A stretch of DNA of 64,000 nt from Chinchilla lanigera (GCF_000276665.1 NW_004955417.1:24690872-24754871); one strand, 5' to 3'. Counted from the first letter of the stretch, positions 12,300 through 23,901 are shown. A program made the numbers and translations. The notes: generated by a model not told the origin, from the letters alone.

Positions 12300-12445
12300 T
12301 TCTTTATATTAACTGCATTTCCATGGCTCTGTCCCCTCGGGTTGCAGCTGTAATTATGGAGCAGTTAACATCTTCCTGGGCCCAGCACATCCCATAATTA
12401 GCTGTGTTCTCTCCCCAACATATGACTCAGCCTCATGTGGGGCTT
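12300..12445. promoter_or_regulatory. Candidate conserved non-coding element
   Basis: Non-repetitive, balanced composition with clustered homeodomain-type cores (CTGTAATTATGG, CATAATTAGC), a GTTAAC site and an AP-1-like TGACTCA at 12422-12428. This texture is typical of conserved enhancers, but conservation cannot be judged from one sequence. Confidence 0.3.
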
Positions 12446-12834
12446 CTGTATCAAAGGCAGGCTGGCCAGAGTTTTTCAACCACAATACTTGAGCTTGTAG
12501 TGACAGATGGCTGCACAACCCCAGGGCACTGGGTCCTTTTGAAGAGTAACCTCACCCAAAACAAGCAAACAAACAAACAAAACCAGATCCTGAGATTTAT
12601 TTTTGAGGAAAGGAAAGAAGCTTCTTGAGGATGTTTCTGAACACTGCATCATTTTAAAAGAAAAACATGTCTTTTTTTTTTTTCTGGAAAAACTAAAATA
12701 GAAAGTTTTGAGTTAGCGCTTTGAGGTCAGCTTGGAGCAGGAAGGAGGGCTCTTTCTAGTCTCTAATCAGATGTTTGCAGAGGTTCATCTGCTCGAGTGA
12801 GAACACTGGGTAGAATACAGTGTGTGGGGGAAAG

Positions 12835-12930
12835 AACATCAGACTAGGGTTCAGGAGACCCAATTTCTTGTCTTTGCTTTGCTGCTAACTAGGTATATGA
12901 AGTTATCTGAGCTTCACTAAACTGAACTTC
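12835..12930 (+). repeat. Probable MIR SINE fragment
   Basis: MIR sense order: 'actagggttcaggagaccc', 'ctttgctgctaactaggtatatga', 'agttatctgagcttc'. Short and diverged. Confidence 0.55.
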
Positions 12931-13689
12931 TGAGATCATTTATGCAAAACCCCTGCTATAAATGCAAAACCATATATAGTTGGAACACACCAAAAGCAGA
13001 GCATCTCGAGCTCCCTTCTGCACATACATATAAATCACCACCTACTTGTGTCTGCAGAAGCAGGAGACCCAGAGGCTACCCTGGTGAACTTAAGGCAGGC
13101 TTAGTGAAAGTCACCACCAGAGACCCATATTATATGAGCAATAACACATCGGCGTGCAGGACATAGTATTACCAGAATTCCATAGAGGAAAACAACTACA
13201 TTTGCTGGGGAAAGCACCTGGAATGAGAGGCTGGATCCAGAGGTAAGGTATGAGCGTTACTGGTCTGTGCTTCATAAGAGAACAGATTTTCTTATTACTT
13301 GTCAGAGGAAGGAGAGGAAAAGAAGGGCAATGGAGCCAGCTGGATGGTGAGCCAGCTGCATCATTTGCAAGGTTACCCTGTCACCCAATTTCTGATATTT
13401 AAATTGTCTCAAAAATGCATAAGTGCTCGTGTGTGGATATGCGCACATGGGAAGCCGTGGTTAGAGTGAGAAGTAGGGGCAGGACTCAGCTTTACATTTG
13501 TACCACTTCTGAATGGTAGCAAACTAGGGTATAGGAATGAGGAGGGGGAGAGAGACAAGAGAAAACCAATCTTGGGGACTGGCAAGAATATTAGGAGAGC
13601 TCTGGATTCTCAGTCTATGAAATTGGACTTCGGGTCAAAGTCAACAGGTCTTAAAAATTATTTATAACGGAAACACACCTGCTAACACG
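12931..13689. other. Unclassified non-coding stretch
   Basis: No gene or named repeat recognised in about 760 bases. Confidence 0.45.
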
Positions 13690-13895
13690 TATGATTTGTA
13701 TACTTCCCACATTCCTAGCTACGCCAAATGCTTGACCTGTATTTTAAATATGCAAAGAGGACCCTCTTTAATCTTTACACTAGTCCTGAGAAGTGGTATT
13801 GTTATTTTAATGTCATGTGTGGATAAAAGAAGACTTGAAGAGGTTACATACATTTTTTCCAGGACGCACAGCTGTGAAGCGCAGTTTAGGTTCCA
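13690..13895 (-). repeat. MIR SINE relic
   Basis: Reversed MIR order: 'ctttaatctttacactagtcctgagaagtgg', 'ttgttattttaatg', 'gataaaagaagacttgaagaggttacata', 'aggacgcacagctg'. These are the CORE and 3' parts read from the complement. Confidence 0.7.
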
Positions 13896-14269
13896 AATTA
13901 ATTAGTGCAAATATACTCTGACACTAAACCATTAATTATTGATTGATATAAAATGCATTAAGAGCTTTGTCTATTAGACACTAAAGGGTGCACAAAATAA
14001 CTTTAAAGCAAAGTTTGCCACAGGAGCCATAGAATACAAGCAGAGTTGTGTTATAAAAGCAACATAAAGTGTGGGCCACGAGAGAGGTTTGAACGCTGGA
14101 AAAGTCAGAAGAACAGAACATCTAATTCCCTTTCCCTCTATCCTAGGTACAGTCTCATCTTTTGTCTTATAAAGCTAGAAAATATTTAATTCATATCCTG
14201 GATGTGACCCCAAGCCAAATATCCTCTACCCAGAGATATCAGCCATGACGACAGCCTTGTCTCTTCATC

Positions 14270-14690
14270 AGTCTCAATGCTCTTGACAGTCTACATAAAA
14301 AACTCTGATGTCACATTCTGTCACCTGGAAAAGCGCACTGCATTTCTCCTCATATTCATTTTCCTGTCTAACTTTACTCCTTTTCTTGGACCTTCCTAGC
14401 CAATATTTCTCCTGCCCTAGAGCTTCATGCTAGGTTCTTATTTTTCTCTTGTCCACTACAGTCTTCTAGTCTCTCAGGTAGCATTTCTCCCTCCTCCAGT
14501 GACAATTTTTATCCCTACTTTGCCAGTGCCTTCCCTAGAGAAAGCTGAAGGGTGTATTTTCTCAGCCTTCCATCCACCCATAGCACCAGATTGCAGAGGT
14601 TTCTTTGAGAGCTCGCTATTTACCTCTCTTCCCTCCCATATGTCTTAATATCCCACTACTCAGCCGCTCTGCACTCCGTGAATGTTGGGT
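14270..14690 (+). repeat. Possible L2 LINE fragment
   Basis: A pyrimidine-rich stretch with the L2-like end 'atcccactactcagccgctctgcactcc'. Only that last part matches L2 as I know it, so the call is weak. Confidence 0.35.
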
Positions 14691-14699
14691 GGGGTGTGT

Positions 14700-14860
14700 A
14701 GGAAATTTGAACAGGCCAAATGTTTGACATGTCACTGGCATCAGAAAGCCATCTGGGGGAAAGAAGCTACAGTGGCAATTAGATGTGGTCTTCAGGTTGT
14801 CATTAATCTGATTGCCCCTCTTTCTAAAATGAAATTCACCTTTTAAAGAAAAGGAAGTCT
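14700..14860. promoter_or_regulatory. Candidate conserved non-coding element
   Basis: Unique-looking sequence with CAATTAG and CATTAATCTGATT homeodomain-like motifs, immediately upstream of a MIR. No open frame of note. Offered only as a candidate from texture. Confidence 0.3.
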
Positions 14861-14877
14861 TTTGTCAATTTTGCATT

Positions 14878-15088
14878 TTGGAGCTAGGAGTCCACCTGAA
14901 GTCAGACAGGCTCTCTAGCTCCAGCTCTGCTACTTTGTCTGACTTTGGCAAAATTCTACACCCACTCTGGGTCTCGGTTTCCTCATCTGTGCATTCGGAT
15001 AATAATACCGTTTCTACCAAAGTCAGTATAGAGGTCAAATGAGGTAAATATGTGTCTGCTACACAGTAAGTGCTCAATAAGTAGAGGC
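14878..15088 (+). repeat. MIR SINE, well preserved
   Basis: The clearest MIR in the window. It reads in sense order through 'ctccagctctgctactttgtctgactttggc', 'ctctgggtctcggtttcctcatctgtgcat', 'aataataccgtttctacc', 'gaggtcaaatgagg' and 'acacagtaagtgctcaataagt'. Confidence 0.88.
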
Positions 15089-15184
15089 AGTTGCTTACAC
15101 TGGAAGTCTAAACATGTCCATCAAGGAAAACAGCTCTTTCAAAAGCACAAACTCTCCAATTCCCACATTCTCTTTGACCTCTCG

Positions 15185-15325
15185 AGAATGAGAAGTTATG
15201 CATAATTTGGCTGACATTTGTTTATGCAAGTTCAATTCTGCAGTTATATAACAAGAATGTTTATAATTAAATAATAAACTCTGCCAAGCAGAGAGAGCTG
15301 GCATTCACAGATGAAAAGTAAACTT
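15185..15325. promoter_or_regulatory. Candidate conserved non-coding element
   Basis: A dense AT-rich but non-simple segment next to the MIR. It has an octamer-like TTATGCATAA, a TTTATGCAAG, and TTATAATTAAATAATAAA with overlapping homeodomain cores. It reads like a developmental enhancer core, but this is unproven. Confidence 0.3.
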
Positions 15326-15644
15326 CTACCCTTGAGTCTGAATTGATTGCCTGCAATAATTCCTTTCCCAACAAACCTTCCCACTGGTTTTCCATCGCTT
15401 CAGGCATTGTTATCAGTTGAAGGCCCTGTTGGGCTTATCAGTCATTCTGGCAGCTGCTTGCTGGCTCCGGAGAAGCACACAGTTAGGAAGAGGGCAGAAT
15501 GGCTGTGTGTGGGGGAGGACTCCAGCAACACGGAGAAGGTTATGTGCAGCAAAGTAGATACGTGACTCATCGTGGATGTAAGACTGAGGAAGGAAGAGGG
15601 ATCAGCAAAGGCAACATGCTGAAAAACTAAAGAGAAATGATTGG

Positions 15645-15742
15645 GTCAAGGATGTAGCTCAGTGGCACAAGCCCCTGCCTGGCAAGTGCAAGGTCCTGAG
15701 TTCGATTCACAGTACAAAAAAAAAAAATCCAAAAAAATTTGA
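15645..15742 (+). mobile_element. ID-type SINE (tRNA-derived)
   Basis: An ID element with the A-box TAGCTCAGTGGC and B-box GAGTTCGATTC of RNA polymerase III tRNA promoters, ending in an A-rich tail. Target-site duplications agagaaatgattgg (15631-15644) and agagtaatgattgg (15743-15756) differ at one base. ID RNAs are mobilised by L1. This copy has 'aaggatgtagctc' in place of the usual 'ggggatttagctc'. Confidence 0.93.
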
Positions 15743-15756
15743 AGAGTAATGATTGG

Positions 15757-17104
15757 ATTTAATACAGGTTTTAATACATACAGGAATGTATGTGTCCTTT
15801 AGTACATACAGGAAAACTCCATATTTGTCTTTATGTTTTACACGGGAAGGGGCTAGGCACAACCATCTGAATTAGTTTTTCTAAGTTTTCTTGGCATTTG
15901 ATATCTGGCTTTTGAAGAAAGTAAGGAAAAATGATGAAGGTGTAACAAGGAAATGCCATCATACAAGGAACAGCAATTATGATGTCCTCTCCAATTTATA
16001 TAAATCAGAGAGTCTCATTCCCATTTTACAATTGAGTACTGGGAAGTTTAGGATTTAGATGATTTGCCTAAAATTTAAGAATAATGGTTTCCAAGAATCC
16101 AGTAGTTCAATAATTTCTTTCCTTCCAAATAATATACCCTATGAACTTTAATATTCTCATTTGCTTATTATTTTGTTATGTTAATTTCAAAAGACATTTA
16201 CCAGTGACCATTTATAACATTCCTTCAATAAGCAATAGTCCAGTTTGGAAGGTATGAAGATTACATAACATCTTTTATCAGCAGTGTAGCTGCCCAAGAC
16301 AGCTTCTAAAATCCATATCTAGAGGGAAAAAATCTTACGTACACGTACCAACTCCCCAAGAGGAATGTGATTACTATGTACCACAAATATGTAGTAATAA
16401 ATAAATAAAAAATAAAAACTCTGAATCCATAAAACATAACATCTCTTCAAAGCAGAAGGACAATACTAGTGAAATATATTTGGCTGCAGAATTTTAGCAA
16501 ATCTCAGACGCATTCAAGAGAAAGATAAGATCATCCAACTGGAGTGAGTTCTGATCCTTACTAGAAGTTAGCTTCTTTCGGGAAGTGAAATCTTGTCTTT
16601 GAATATTTTGAAGTCTCCATAGCAGTTGTAGCAAAAGACATTCTTTAGACAAACTGCCATTGAGTGAAAATAGCCTTGAATCATCTTGGACATCACAGAA
16701 AGCCTTGTTTCTCTGTGTTTTCATGAGTAAAATATTGCATCACAAAATATAGAAGGAACAGGAGAAAAATATACATCCTTTCAGATAAATGAAATAGGCC
16801 AGCAAATCTTAGAAAAAGATTACAGTTCTAATTAAAATTTTATGATACTAAAAATAGGAATTTACTTTACTAGCTAGCAAGCCATCATGAAGGTTGATTC
16901 CTTCCCACAGAGGTTATTCCTGTGAGTCGTGGGGAACAGACTGCCTGAGACTATCCATCAGGGCAAGTGGACAAATGGGATTTAAAGCCAACTACTTCAC
17001 TGCTGCACCGACGGTGAACTTGATTCCTTTCACCACATTTCACTCTTAGTACTAAAATTCAGTCCCCAAGTTTCAGATAACGTCATCTGAACGTAGACTG
17101 TTCA
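15757..17104. other. Mostly unclassified non-coding stretch
   Basis: A possible minus-strand MIR fragment lies near 15990-16085 ('cattcccattttacaattgag'). An (ATAA)n run is at 16395-16420. No gene is supported; the minus-strand frame at 16494-16724 has no domain. Confidence 0.45.
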
Positions 17105-17262
17105 TAAAGGTGGTTTTCTAGATGTCTCTGGACCAGCCCCATCAGCACAAGTGAGAGATGTGTAGAAATTCAGAATCTCAGACCCTGCTACCTATATCCT
17201 GGTGGGAATCAATTTTTAACACAATCTGCTGATTTGTACGGATATTAGTGTTTCAAACACAT
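17105..17262 (+). repeat. MER5-type hAT DNA transposon relic
   Basis: Sense MER5 order: 'ctggaccagccccatcagcac', 'gtagaaattcagaatctcagaccctgc', 'ttttaacacaatctgctga'. MER5s are non-autonomous hAT-Charlie elements with no coding capacity. The terminal repeats are eroded. Confidence 0.65.
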
Positions 17263-17399
17263 TGCCCTAGGTCTTATGGCCCCAGTACGCCACATTTTTT
17301 TTCTTTTATGGATAAAAGAAAATTGTGCCACTCTAAACTGGCCTGTATGTTCTTGGGAGTAAAATCTCTTTGACGGTTATGATTGCCGTCAGGAATATG

Positions 17400-17665
17400 G
17401 CAGAATATCAAAATTTGGGCTTTGCAATCTCACACTAATGTTCTCTGCCAGGTCATTTGCGCATTATCAGTGCTGAGGAAATTGAGCCTGGACAGAACAG
17501 TTTCTCACTGGAGCCGCTGACAGTTACAGTTTTTCCTGTTGGAGGGGGAGCAGATGGGCCTGGACATCGATATTATGCATTCTGATAGTGAAGCAGCAGT
17601 CTTTCATGAGCTGCCCTGGAGCAAAATGGAAAGAGTTCTGTGTTAATTTTTTAATGTCTTTTTAA
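17400..17665. promoter_or_regulatory. Candidate conserved non-coding element
   Basis: About 260 bases of unique-looking, balanced sequence containing ATTATGCAT and a TAATTTTTTAATG...TTAATTAAAA end. Repeats decay around it, but I see no repeat match inside. Conservation is inferred only from texture. Confidence 0.32.
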
Positions 17666-18866
17666 TTAAAAGTGTCAAGCTGTAGTCCCCGAGTTTCAAT
17701 GAGAGGACTAGATTCTTCTGGTATCATCTTGGAAGTGAAAGCTAATTCCAGGAGCCATTTGCTTTCCTTAGTCTTTGTTTCTTGTTTTCCCGTTGGGGGT
17801 GTGTTTCAAGGTAAGACCTTGTTACTGTTATTGGTTACCTGTCAGGTTTGCATTTGAGGTTATTTTGGAAGTAAGAATGGACCCCCAGCCCCCGAACTGT
17901 GGCCATAGGCAAACTAAAATGGCACAGTGGCACAAAACATTCACAGCATTCAACAGGAGGCATCTGTTTCTCCCACTACGTGGTGGCTTCCTGGGGGCTT
18001 GGCTCACCCAGAGGAGCAGCCACTTACTGTAGTTCTGACCCATGAGCCTCTTGTCCTCCCTTTGGTATCTGCAGGCTGGGCATGTTCTTTCCATTGAGAT
18101 GCAAAGTCAAGACAACAAACAGAACCATAACCCAGTTCCTCATTGCCTAGGCTCAGAGCTGCTGCACTGATACTACCGCTTCCTTCTGTTGGCCCAAAAC
18201 CCCACATCACTAAACATAAATCAGAGGGGCAGACACTTTAGTGAAAGAAAGTACAAAGTCACACAGCACAGAGTGGGCAGAGGGAGAGGTGAAGAACGGG
18301 GCCGTGAATGCCACCTGCAGAACTTACCACACTGTCTATTTGTTTCCCTGGATTTTCTGTAACCCAAAGATCTCTCTCCTGTTTCTTACAAATTCAGGCA
18401 TTCTGATATAACTAGCATGATGGATAGTGCATCATAGCTTGTTTCACATATGCTAAAGGGAGATCTGCTTAATTTTTTGAGCTCAGATTTATACCCAATT
18501 TTTTTATGCTCATAGTTAATGTGACATTATAAAAAAAAGTCATGCTAATTACAAAATCACTTAGGTTGCCCAATATTACAGATTTCCTCCTTTCCTGATA
18601 ACATAAACTTTCAGAGGTGTGACCATGTTGGAGAGAATTGTTGAATGTAAATAGTACTGAATAATTCAAATACCAGGCAAGAATCCCCTGAGATAAATTT
18701 GAGGTGGGGAATCCAAGAAACTCTTCTACGGATTGCCAGTATTAAAATCTTGCTTTTTCAATAACTCTTTCAGGTTAGAAAATAGCCTTCTTTAATTTTC
18801 TGTTTAAAGTGCCATGTGGAAATCGTGTTTTTCTAGTTTTGAGAAATGTCAGGAAGACTTTACCTT
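17666..18866. other. Unclassified non-coding stretch
   Basis: No repeat family or exon recognised. Overlapping open frames on both strands at 17775-18210 reflect somewhat higher GC. None has a recognisable domain. Confidence 0.4.
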
Positions 18867-18880
18867 AAAGATAAAGCAGA

Positions 18881-18979
18881 AGGGGCTGGGGATTTAGCTC
18901 AGCGGCAAAAGCGCCTGCCTGGCAAGCGCAAGGTCGTGAGTTTGGTTCCTGGTACCGGAGAAAAACAACAACAACAAAA
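18881..18979 (+). mobile_element. ID-type SINE
   Basis: A full-length ID body with intact A-box and B-box, a GGTACC end and a 'ggagaaaaacaacaacaac' tail. Target-site duplications aaagataaagcag at 18867-18879 and 18980-18992 are identical over 13 bases, which points to a fairly recent insertion. The element shares the GGAGAAAAAC pre-tail with the copy at 58908 and nearly with that at 58321. Confidence 0.95.
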
Positions 18980-18992
18980 AAAGATAAAGCAG

Positions 18993-19837
18993 GATGTTTG
19001 TCCTGGGCATTATGATTTGAAGGCCCCTTGCTCCATTATCTCCTTTCCTGCTTCCAGTATAAAATTTTACCCTTAGTTATTCTTTGAGATAAAGCTCTAT
19101 TGACTATTAAGACATTGATCATCTATCAGTTTATTTTGCCTCTCTACCAATGTATTCATTCATGAAAAAATGGAAAAAGTTAATTTTCCAAACATTAACC
19201 TGTAAGAGGGCAACCATCTACATCATCCTGTACTTTGGCAATCTTTTTCATATGCTCCTCATCTGACTGGGCTATTATCTTTTATAAACAAAAGCCTCAT
19301 TACCAGTTATGGCTTAACAAATGAGCAATTCTTCCTTTGGGTGAATCTTTTTCCTTTCCTAGAATGAGAGCTCCTGGGATTACTGGGACAATTAAATGAA
19401 TTAACACACTCAAGCCACTTAAAAGAGGACCAGATCCAGGATATGATTACTGATGTTGTTTCGCTCATAGCATCTATCAAGACTGCTTAACTGCATTTTC
19501 CTGAGGTTCTGTCTTTTCTTGTTCGATGAAGCTTTTTAAGACACCTAGAAAAAATATGGCAAATAATATGTCCTAAATTAATGATTATCAAAGGAGTGTA
19601 GTTATTGATTACGCTTCTGTGCCAACACGAATGCCAAGAATTGGGTATGTGAAAATGATAATGACTTATTACTTGCCCAAAGGAGGGCCAAATCAGTGGG
19701 AAGAGACACCCTTCTATACAAACCTAAAATGGGATATGCAGCAGTAATGTGGCAGCCTAGAAGCAAGAAGAGGCTCTCAGTGGAGCCCCAGGGTTGGCTT
19801 AGACATCAAAAATGTTGTCTGGGTGAATTAAGGAAAT
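18993..19837. repeat. Unclassified stretch with a probable MIR fragment
   Basis: A MIR-like 'caattaaatgaattaacacactcaagccacttaaaagagg' order is visible at about 19365-19445 in sense. The remainder holds nothing I recognise. Confidence 0.4.
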
Positions 19838-20027
19838 GACTCAGCAGTTACCAAATTTACCACGCATCAGAATCACCTGAAGGACTGTTGAAACACAGAC
19901 TGTTGGGCTGTGTGCCTGAGTTTCCAATCCCGTTGATCTGAAATGAGTCTGAGTCTTTGCATGTCTGACAAGCTCCCAGCTGGTGCTCTTGCTGCTGTTG
20001 TTGGGAATCCACTCTGAGAACCACAAA
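19838..20027 (-). repeat. MER5-type hAT DNA transposon relic
   Basis: A nearly complete reversed MER5: 'cacgcatcagaatcacctgaagga', 'aacacagactgttgggc', 'gagtctttgcatgtctgacaagctcccagctgg', ending 'ctctgagaaccaca', close to the MER5 terminal repeat. It encodes nothing. Confidence 0.82.
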
Positions 20028-20924
20028 GGATTGGAGAGGTAACACCATAAACAGGGGAAGTTTTAGAAGGTTTGCCTCCCTGCAGGAACAGAGAATCACA
20101 AAGTCAAAACTGGAGAAGACGCATATCATTATGTGAGGTGCTTCATGTTTATTTTCATGGAATTCCCCAATAATGTTACTGGGGGGCAGGATAGTGTGGG
20201 CTCCGCTGCTGGGCATAGCTGAACCAGGAAACTTTAGCATTCAGCACACAAGCATGCAGACACACACAGGGTTTATATTCACTCATGCACATGCCCCGTG
20301 CAGATGGCTGGGTCACTCAGGGACCACGTGGATGCCATAGTCCATGACCCATAGAAATAAGGTCCTCAATCCCCTCTTCTCCTGAGATTCCTGAGACAGT
20401 TCCCAGCTGAAGAGAGCTGCTAAGCCCAAGGACACATGCACTCCATATCCAAGACTGGGCAATGTTAGGGTAAAGGCCTGGCCCAGAGGGTGGAACAATT
20501 TTGAAAAGCAATTTCAACTTGAGAACTGGATTGCATTGAGCTTATTTCAGCACAGAGCTCTGTAGGTATCTGTCTTAGACCAAGTGGCCTCAGGAAACAG
20601 ACCGATGTTTTTTGTTCCAGAAGTTTGTCAGGGAGTGCTCTCAGCATCTGTATCTGGAGGGAGGGAAGAAAGTAGGACTAAGCAGGAGGATTGGGCTTAG
20701 AATCTGGAGAGCAAGGGATTCCCATGCCTTGCAGTGCTGCGTGGCTCAGAAGCAGTGGCGTGGCCCTCACAGTGGCCATTCACTGCCATCGGGCAGGGTC
20801 AGCAGCTCCATGGGGGAGCAGTGGCTCTGCTCTGGTTGGCTTAAGGTTTGGAAAGTCACCCTGGCGTTTTCCATGGATTTGCACCGTGCTCTTCACTGAT
20901 GGACCCTTCATAGTGGCTCTTGTA
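20028..20924. other. Unclassified non-coding stretch
   Basis: Moderately GC-rich with several overlapping frames of 60-95 codons on both strands. None shows a domain, signal peptide or splice context that I can support. Confidence 0.4.
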
Positions 20925-21050
20925 TTAGCCAAAGCATCAGTATTATTTGGAAGGTGTTTAAAGTGCAGAATCTAGGCTTTACCCAGTAAATCCACACCCA
21001 CCATGAGACTTGAGTTTTGCATTTCACTCTAAGCTAAACATTATTCAGAG
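20925..21050 (+). repeat. MER5-type DNA transposon fragment
   Basis: Sense MER5 order is partly readable: 'aaagcatcagtattatttggaag', 'aaagtgcagaatctaggc', 'acccagtaaatcc', and an end at 'ggccactg'. Third MER5-like relic within 4 kb. Confidence 0.6.
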
Positions 21051-21194
21051 GCCACTGAGAGACAGAGTCTCGCGTAGAAGAGGATGAAGGACTGTAAAAC
21101 ACTTCAGATGAAGCTGCACAAAACACACAGACCATAATAACAGAGACAAAGCTGGAAGGAGCCCGATCACCATCACAAATGCTCTTGACTTCCT

Positions 21195-21350
21195 GTCAAG
21201 AGGCGATGAACTCTTTCTTGCTCATTTCAAGACTGGTCCTAGACTAGATGTGCTGTCTTGCCGAGGTGAGGGATGGTCCCTCTTACAATGCTCTCTGTGC
21301 CCTGGGGCCTAGCACCATAACTACTACATAGGAGTTGTTCAAGAGACCTT
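21195..21350 (+). repeat. Possible L2 or MIR 3' fragment
   Basis: An L2/MIR-like terminal order is visible: 'ctgtgccctggggcctagcac' followed by 'ctacataggagttgttcaaga'. Diverged and tentative. Confidence 0.4.
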
Positions 21351-22419
21351 GGACTGAGCGGAAGAAACTGAGCAAGTGCTGCAAACGTTCAGGTTTTGCT
21401 CAGCGGAATGAAGGGCTGTGCACCCGGGACTCTAGGCTGCTTTACAAGCCAAGTCACAACCTCATCCCTGGAGGCCCAGACACAAGGGGGTGACTTCCCC
21501 TGAGCAAAGGGTATTGCAAGGACAAATTCCTGCTCTGGATAGGGAGTTAGATTTCAAGTGTTTCTTTCAGCTGTAAGATTCTGCAGGATAGAAATTGGCT
21601 GTTCCTTGTGGAAAGAACTGCCTGAAGGCATGATGGCTACTGACAAAGGAAGCCTTGCATTTTCCACTTCTACTGAATTCCCACAGTGATTCCAAAAGCA
21701 TCTTGAAAGAAGACACATTTCCTCTGTGTCACTCAACTTAAAACATCAATTATTAATATTCTAATTATTTTTCGGTACTTAGAGATAGCCTCTTGGTGAA
21801 AACGATGTGCTCTCCATAGCTCTTGGATTGCCAGTGATAGAGGACTGTAGAACAAAGCCTTCTGTTCTCATGCACCCAGTAACCCCAGCTAGCACTAAGG
21901 AGTCAGAGCCTTCATACTGTAATTCAGGATAATGGGACAGGAGCAGAAATTATGGTATAAACCCTATAATGTAGAAGGCTGTGATTTCTAAGTTCAGGAA
22001 TCACAATTACATTGGAGCGTTTGAAGGAAGCTTGCATCAAGCACTGTACATGAGTAAAGCTAGGAATGGGTATGAATTTTGCAAATATGGACCTCTTAAA
22101 ACCATCCATAGACCAAGAATCCATGCGGTAAATGTGGAGAATTGAGAAGTCCCTCTGCTTTTGAGCAGAGAAAGCTACTTCCATCTCTGATGCCCCATAA
22201 GGAAATGCCTTATGGAGATATTACTCATATAAGCAAGGTGACTCAAGGTCATAAAAGAGGAGTAGGCAACTGAGGTGCTGTTTGTTTAGATTAAAGCAAG
22301 TGAGCTTAGCTTGTGATTACATCACTTCAACATAAATGCTATTGCTTGGTCCTTGGTCTTAGGAAAACTTGTCCCCTCAACTTGCATTTCAGAGCCCTCC
22401 TTGACGTGATGCTCAGCAC
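21351..22419. other. Unclassified non-coding stretch
   Basis: Nothing recognised beyond ordinary sequence. Confidence 0.45.
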
Positions 22420-22590
22420 AGGTGGACTAAATGTCATGCCTTCTTGATGGGATTAATGGACAGTGATGCACCTGCCTATGAGATGTGTCATGCTAAAATA
22501 GATGTATGCCCCAAATTACTATCAGCCACAGTGGGCTCTGAAGAAATTTCTGGATGCGCTCATCACTTAATAAAGAGAAGGCACAATGTG
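22420..22590. promoter_or_regulatory. Candidate conserved non-coding element
   Basis: A unique-looking segment with GGATTAATGG, CACCTG E-boxes and AAATTACTATCAG. No reading frame of note. Texture-based candidate only. Confidence 0.25.
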
Positions 22591-22604
22591 ATCTGGAAAC
22601 CTGT

Positions 22605-22825
22605 GTGATCCAGTGGAAAAGACACTGGTTTGGGAACAGAAAGATCTAGTTTGAATTAGGCTTCACTATTTGTTAAACACATGCCATTGGGCCAGTATTT
22701 AGTGACATGGAGCCTCAGGTACTTCATCTGTGGAATAAGGCTGAGAGTCCCTGTTTTGAGTTTTGTCATAATAGTGTAGAGCGCTTACCTTACTGTCTGA
22801 TACGTAGAAGTGTTCTGTGTCTGTT
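22605..22825 (+). repeat. MIR SINE relic
   Basis: Sense MIR order over most of its length: 'gtggaaaagacactggtttgggaac', 'gatctagtttgaat', 'tgccattgggcc', 'gcctcaggtacttcatctgtggaataa' and 'gagcgcttacc'. Confidence 0.75.
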
Positions 22826-22919
22826 TTCTCCTTCTTTTCATATAGGACACATTCTAGACAAGTATTGTCCAATAACAGATCAGTTTTTTTCAGACTGAAG
22901 GAGTATTAAGAAGATTTAT

Positions 22920-23014
22920 GGGCCGGGGATATAGCTCAGTGGCATAAGTGCCTGCCTGGCAAGTGCAAGGTCTCGAGTTCGATTCCCCGTACCAAAAAAA
23001 AAAAAACCACACAC
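22920..23014 (+). mobile_element. ID-type SINE, 'ggccgggg...gcataag' variant
   Basis: An ID body with intact A-box and B-box and an A-tail, flanked by 9-base duplications aagatttat at 22911-22919 and 23015-23023. It differs from the 18881/58321/58908 group by GGCCGGGGATATAGC at its start and GGCATAAGTGCC. This suggests a separate source lineage. Confidence 0.93.
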
Positions 23015-23023
23015 AAGATTTAT

Positions 23024-23793
23024 ATCACAGCCCCTGCAAGGAGGGTGTCCAGCGAGGTCTACCGAGGAGCTAGGGTGCTGGAAGAACAAAGTGGCAGGAC
23101 TGAAAGAAGCTGGGGTCAGCTCGAGGGGTAGGAAGACAAAGTTCACTTTCTTTAAAGAGTTTTTCTCTAGGGTGAGCCCTCAGGTCTCCCCACATGTCTT
23201 CAATGTCCCCCTGTTTCCAACTTTCAGCTTTTCCAGCTGGATTTTTTACGTTGGACTGGAAGGAATGAAGTTGGATTCTGACTATTCTCTCTCTCTGCCC
23301 AACTTTCCATCCATCTTATTTATAGTTATTCCTGCCATAGCCAGGGACCAGAAGCTGGATGCAGAATGAAAACAGAGTTGGTTACACTCAGAAGAGAGGT
23401 ATGTATCCCTCCCTTTGGAGGAGTGTTAGAGAACTGGGAATGTGGCGGTAGAAAAAATGTTACATTTCCAGGCTAGGATTTCTCAGCATCAAAGCAGTGA
23501 CAGTTTGGATTGGGTAACTCTTTGAGGCTAACTTGTGTATCCTATGGAGAAAGTTAAGCCACATCTTGTGCAAACCTATTGCTCTTAACAGCTTGTCTCC
23601 TGTGTGCCTCTATCTGCAGAGCATTGTTGAAACTGATATAGAATCAGAGTGCAGATCAAAGGTGAAGAACAGCTAGAATCAATACCAACAAGTGCTGTAA
23701 AAATCCCCAATGGGTGCAAGGTAGAAAATCATTTCTGAAGGATCCGAAGGCAACCACGTCTCTTGGTGAAATAATGTGGAGATTGCATTTCTC
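23024..23793. other. Unclassified non-coding stretch
   Basis: No gene or repeat recognised. The 92-codon + frame at 23091-23369 has no domain. Confidence 0.4.
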
Positions 23794-23808
23794 AAGAATG
23801 AAAGAATG

Positions 23809-23886
23809 CCGGGGATATAGTTCAGGAGCATAAGCACTTGCCTGACAAGCCTGAGGTCATGAGTTCAATTCCCAGTGACAAAACAG
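23809..23886 (+). mobile_element. ID-type SINE, diverged
   Basis: Starts CCGGGGATATAG, so it belongs with the 22920 variant. It has more substitutions (GGTTCAGGAGCATAAGC, GAGTTCAATTC) and a very short tail. Perfect 15-base duplications aagaatgaaagaatg lie at 23794-23808 and 23887-23901. Confidence 0.92.
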
Positions 23887-23901
23887 AAGAATGAAAGAAT
23901 G

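Noticed and set aside
15645..15742. Possible functional tRNA gene, because A-box and B-box match a tRNA promoter
   Set aside because: Dispersed copies with A-tails and target-site duplications show these are ID SINEs. The cloverleaf is not preserved.
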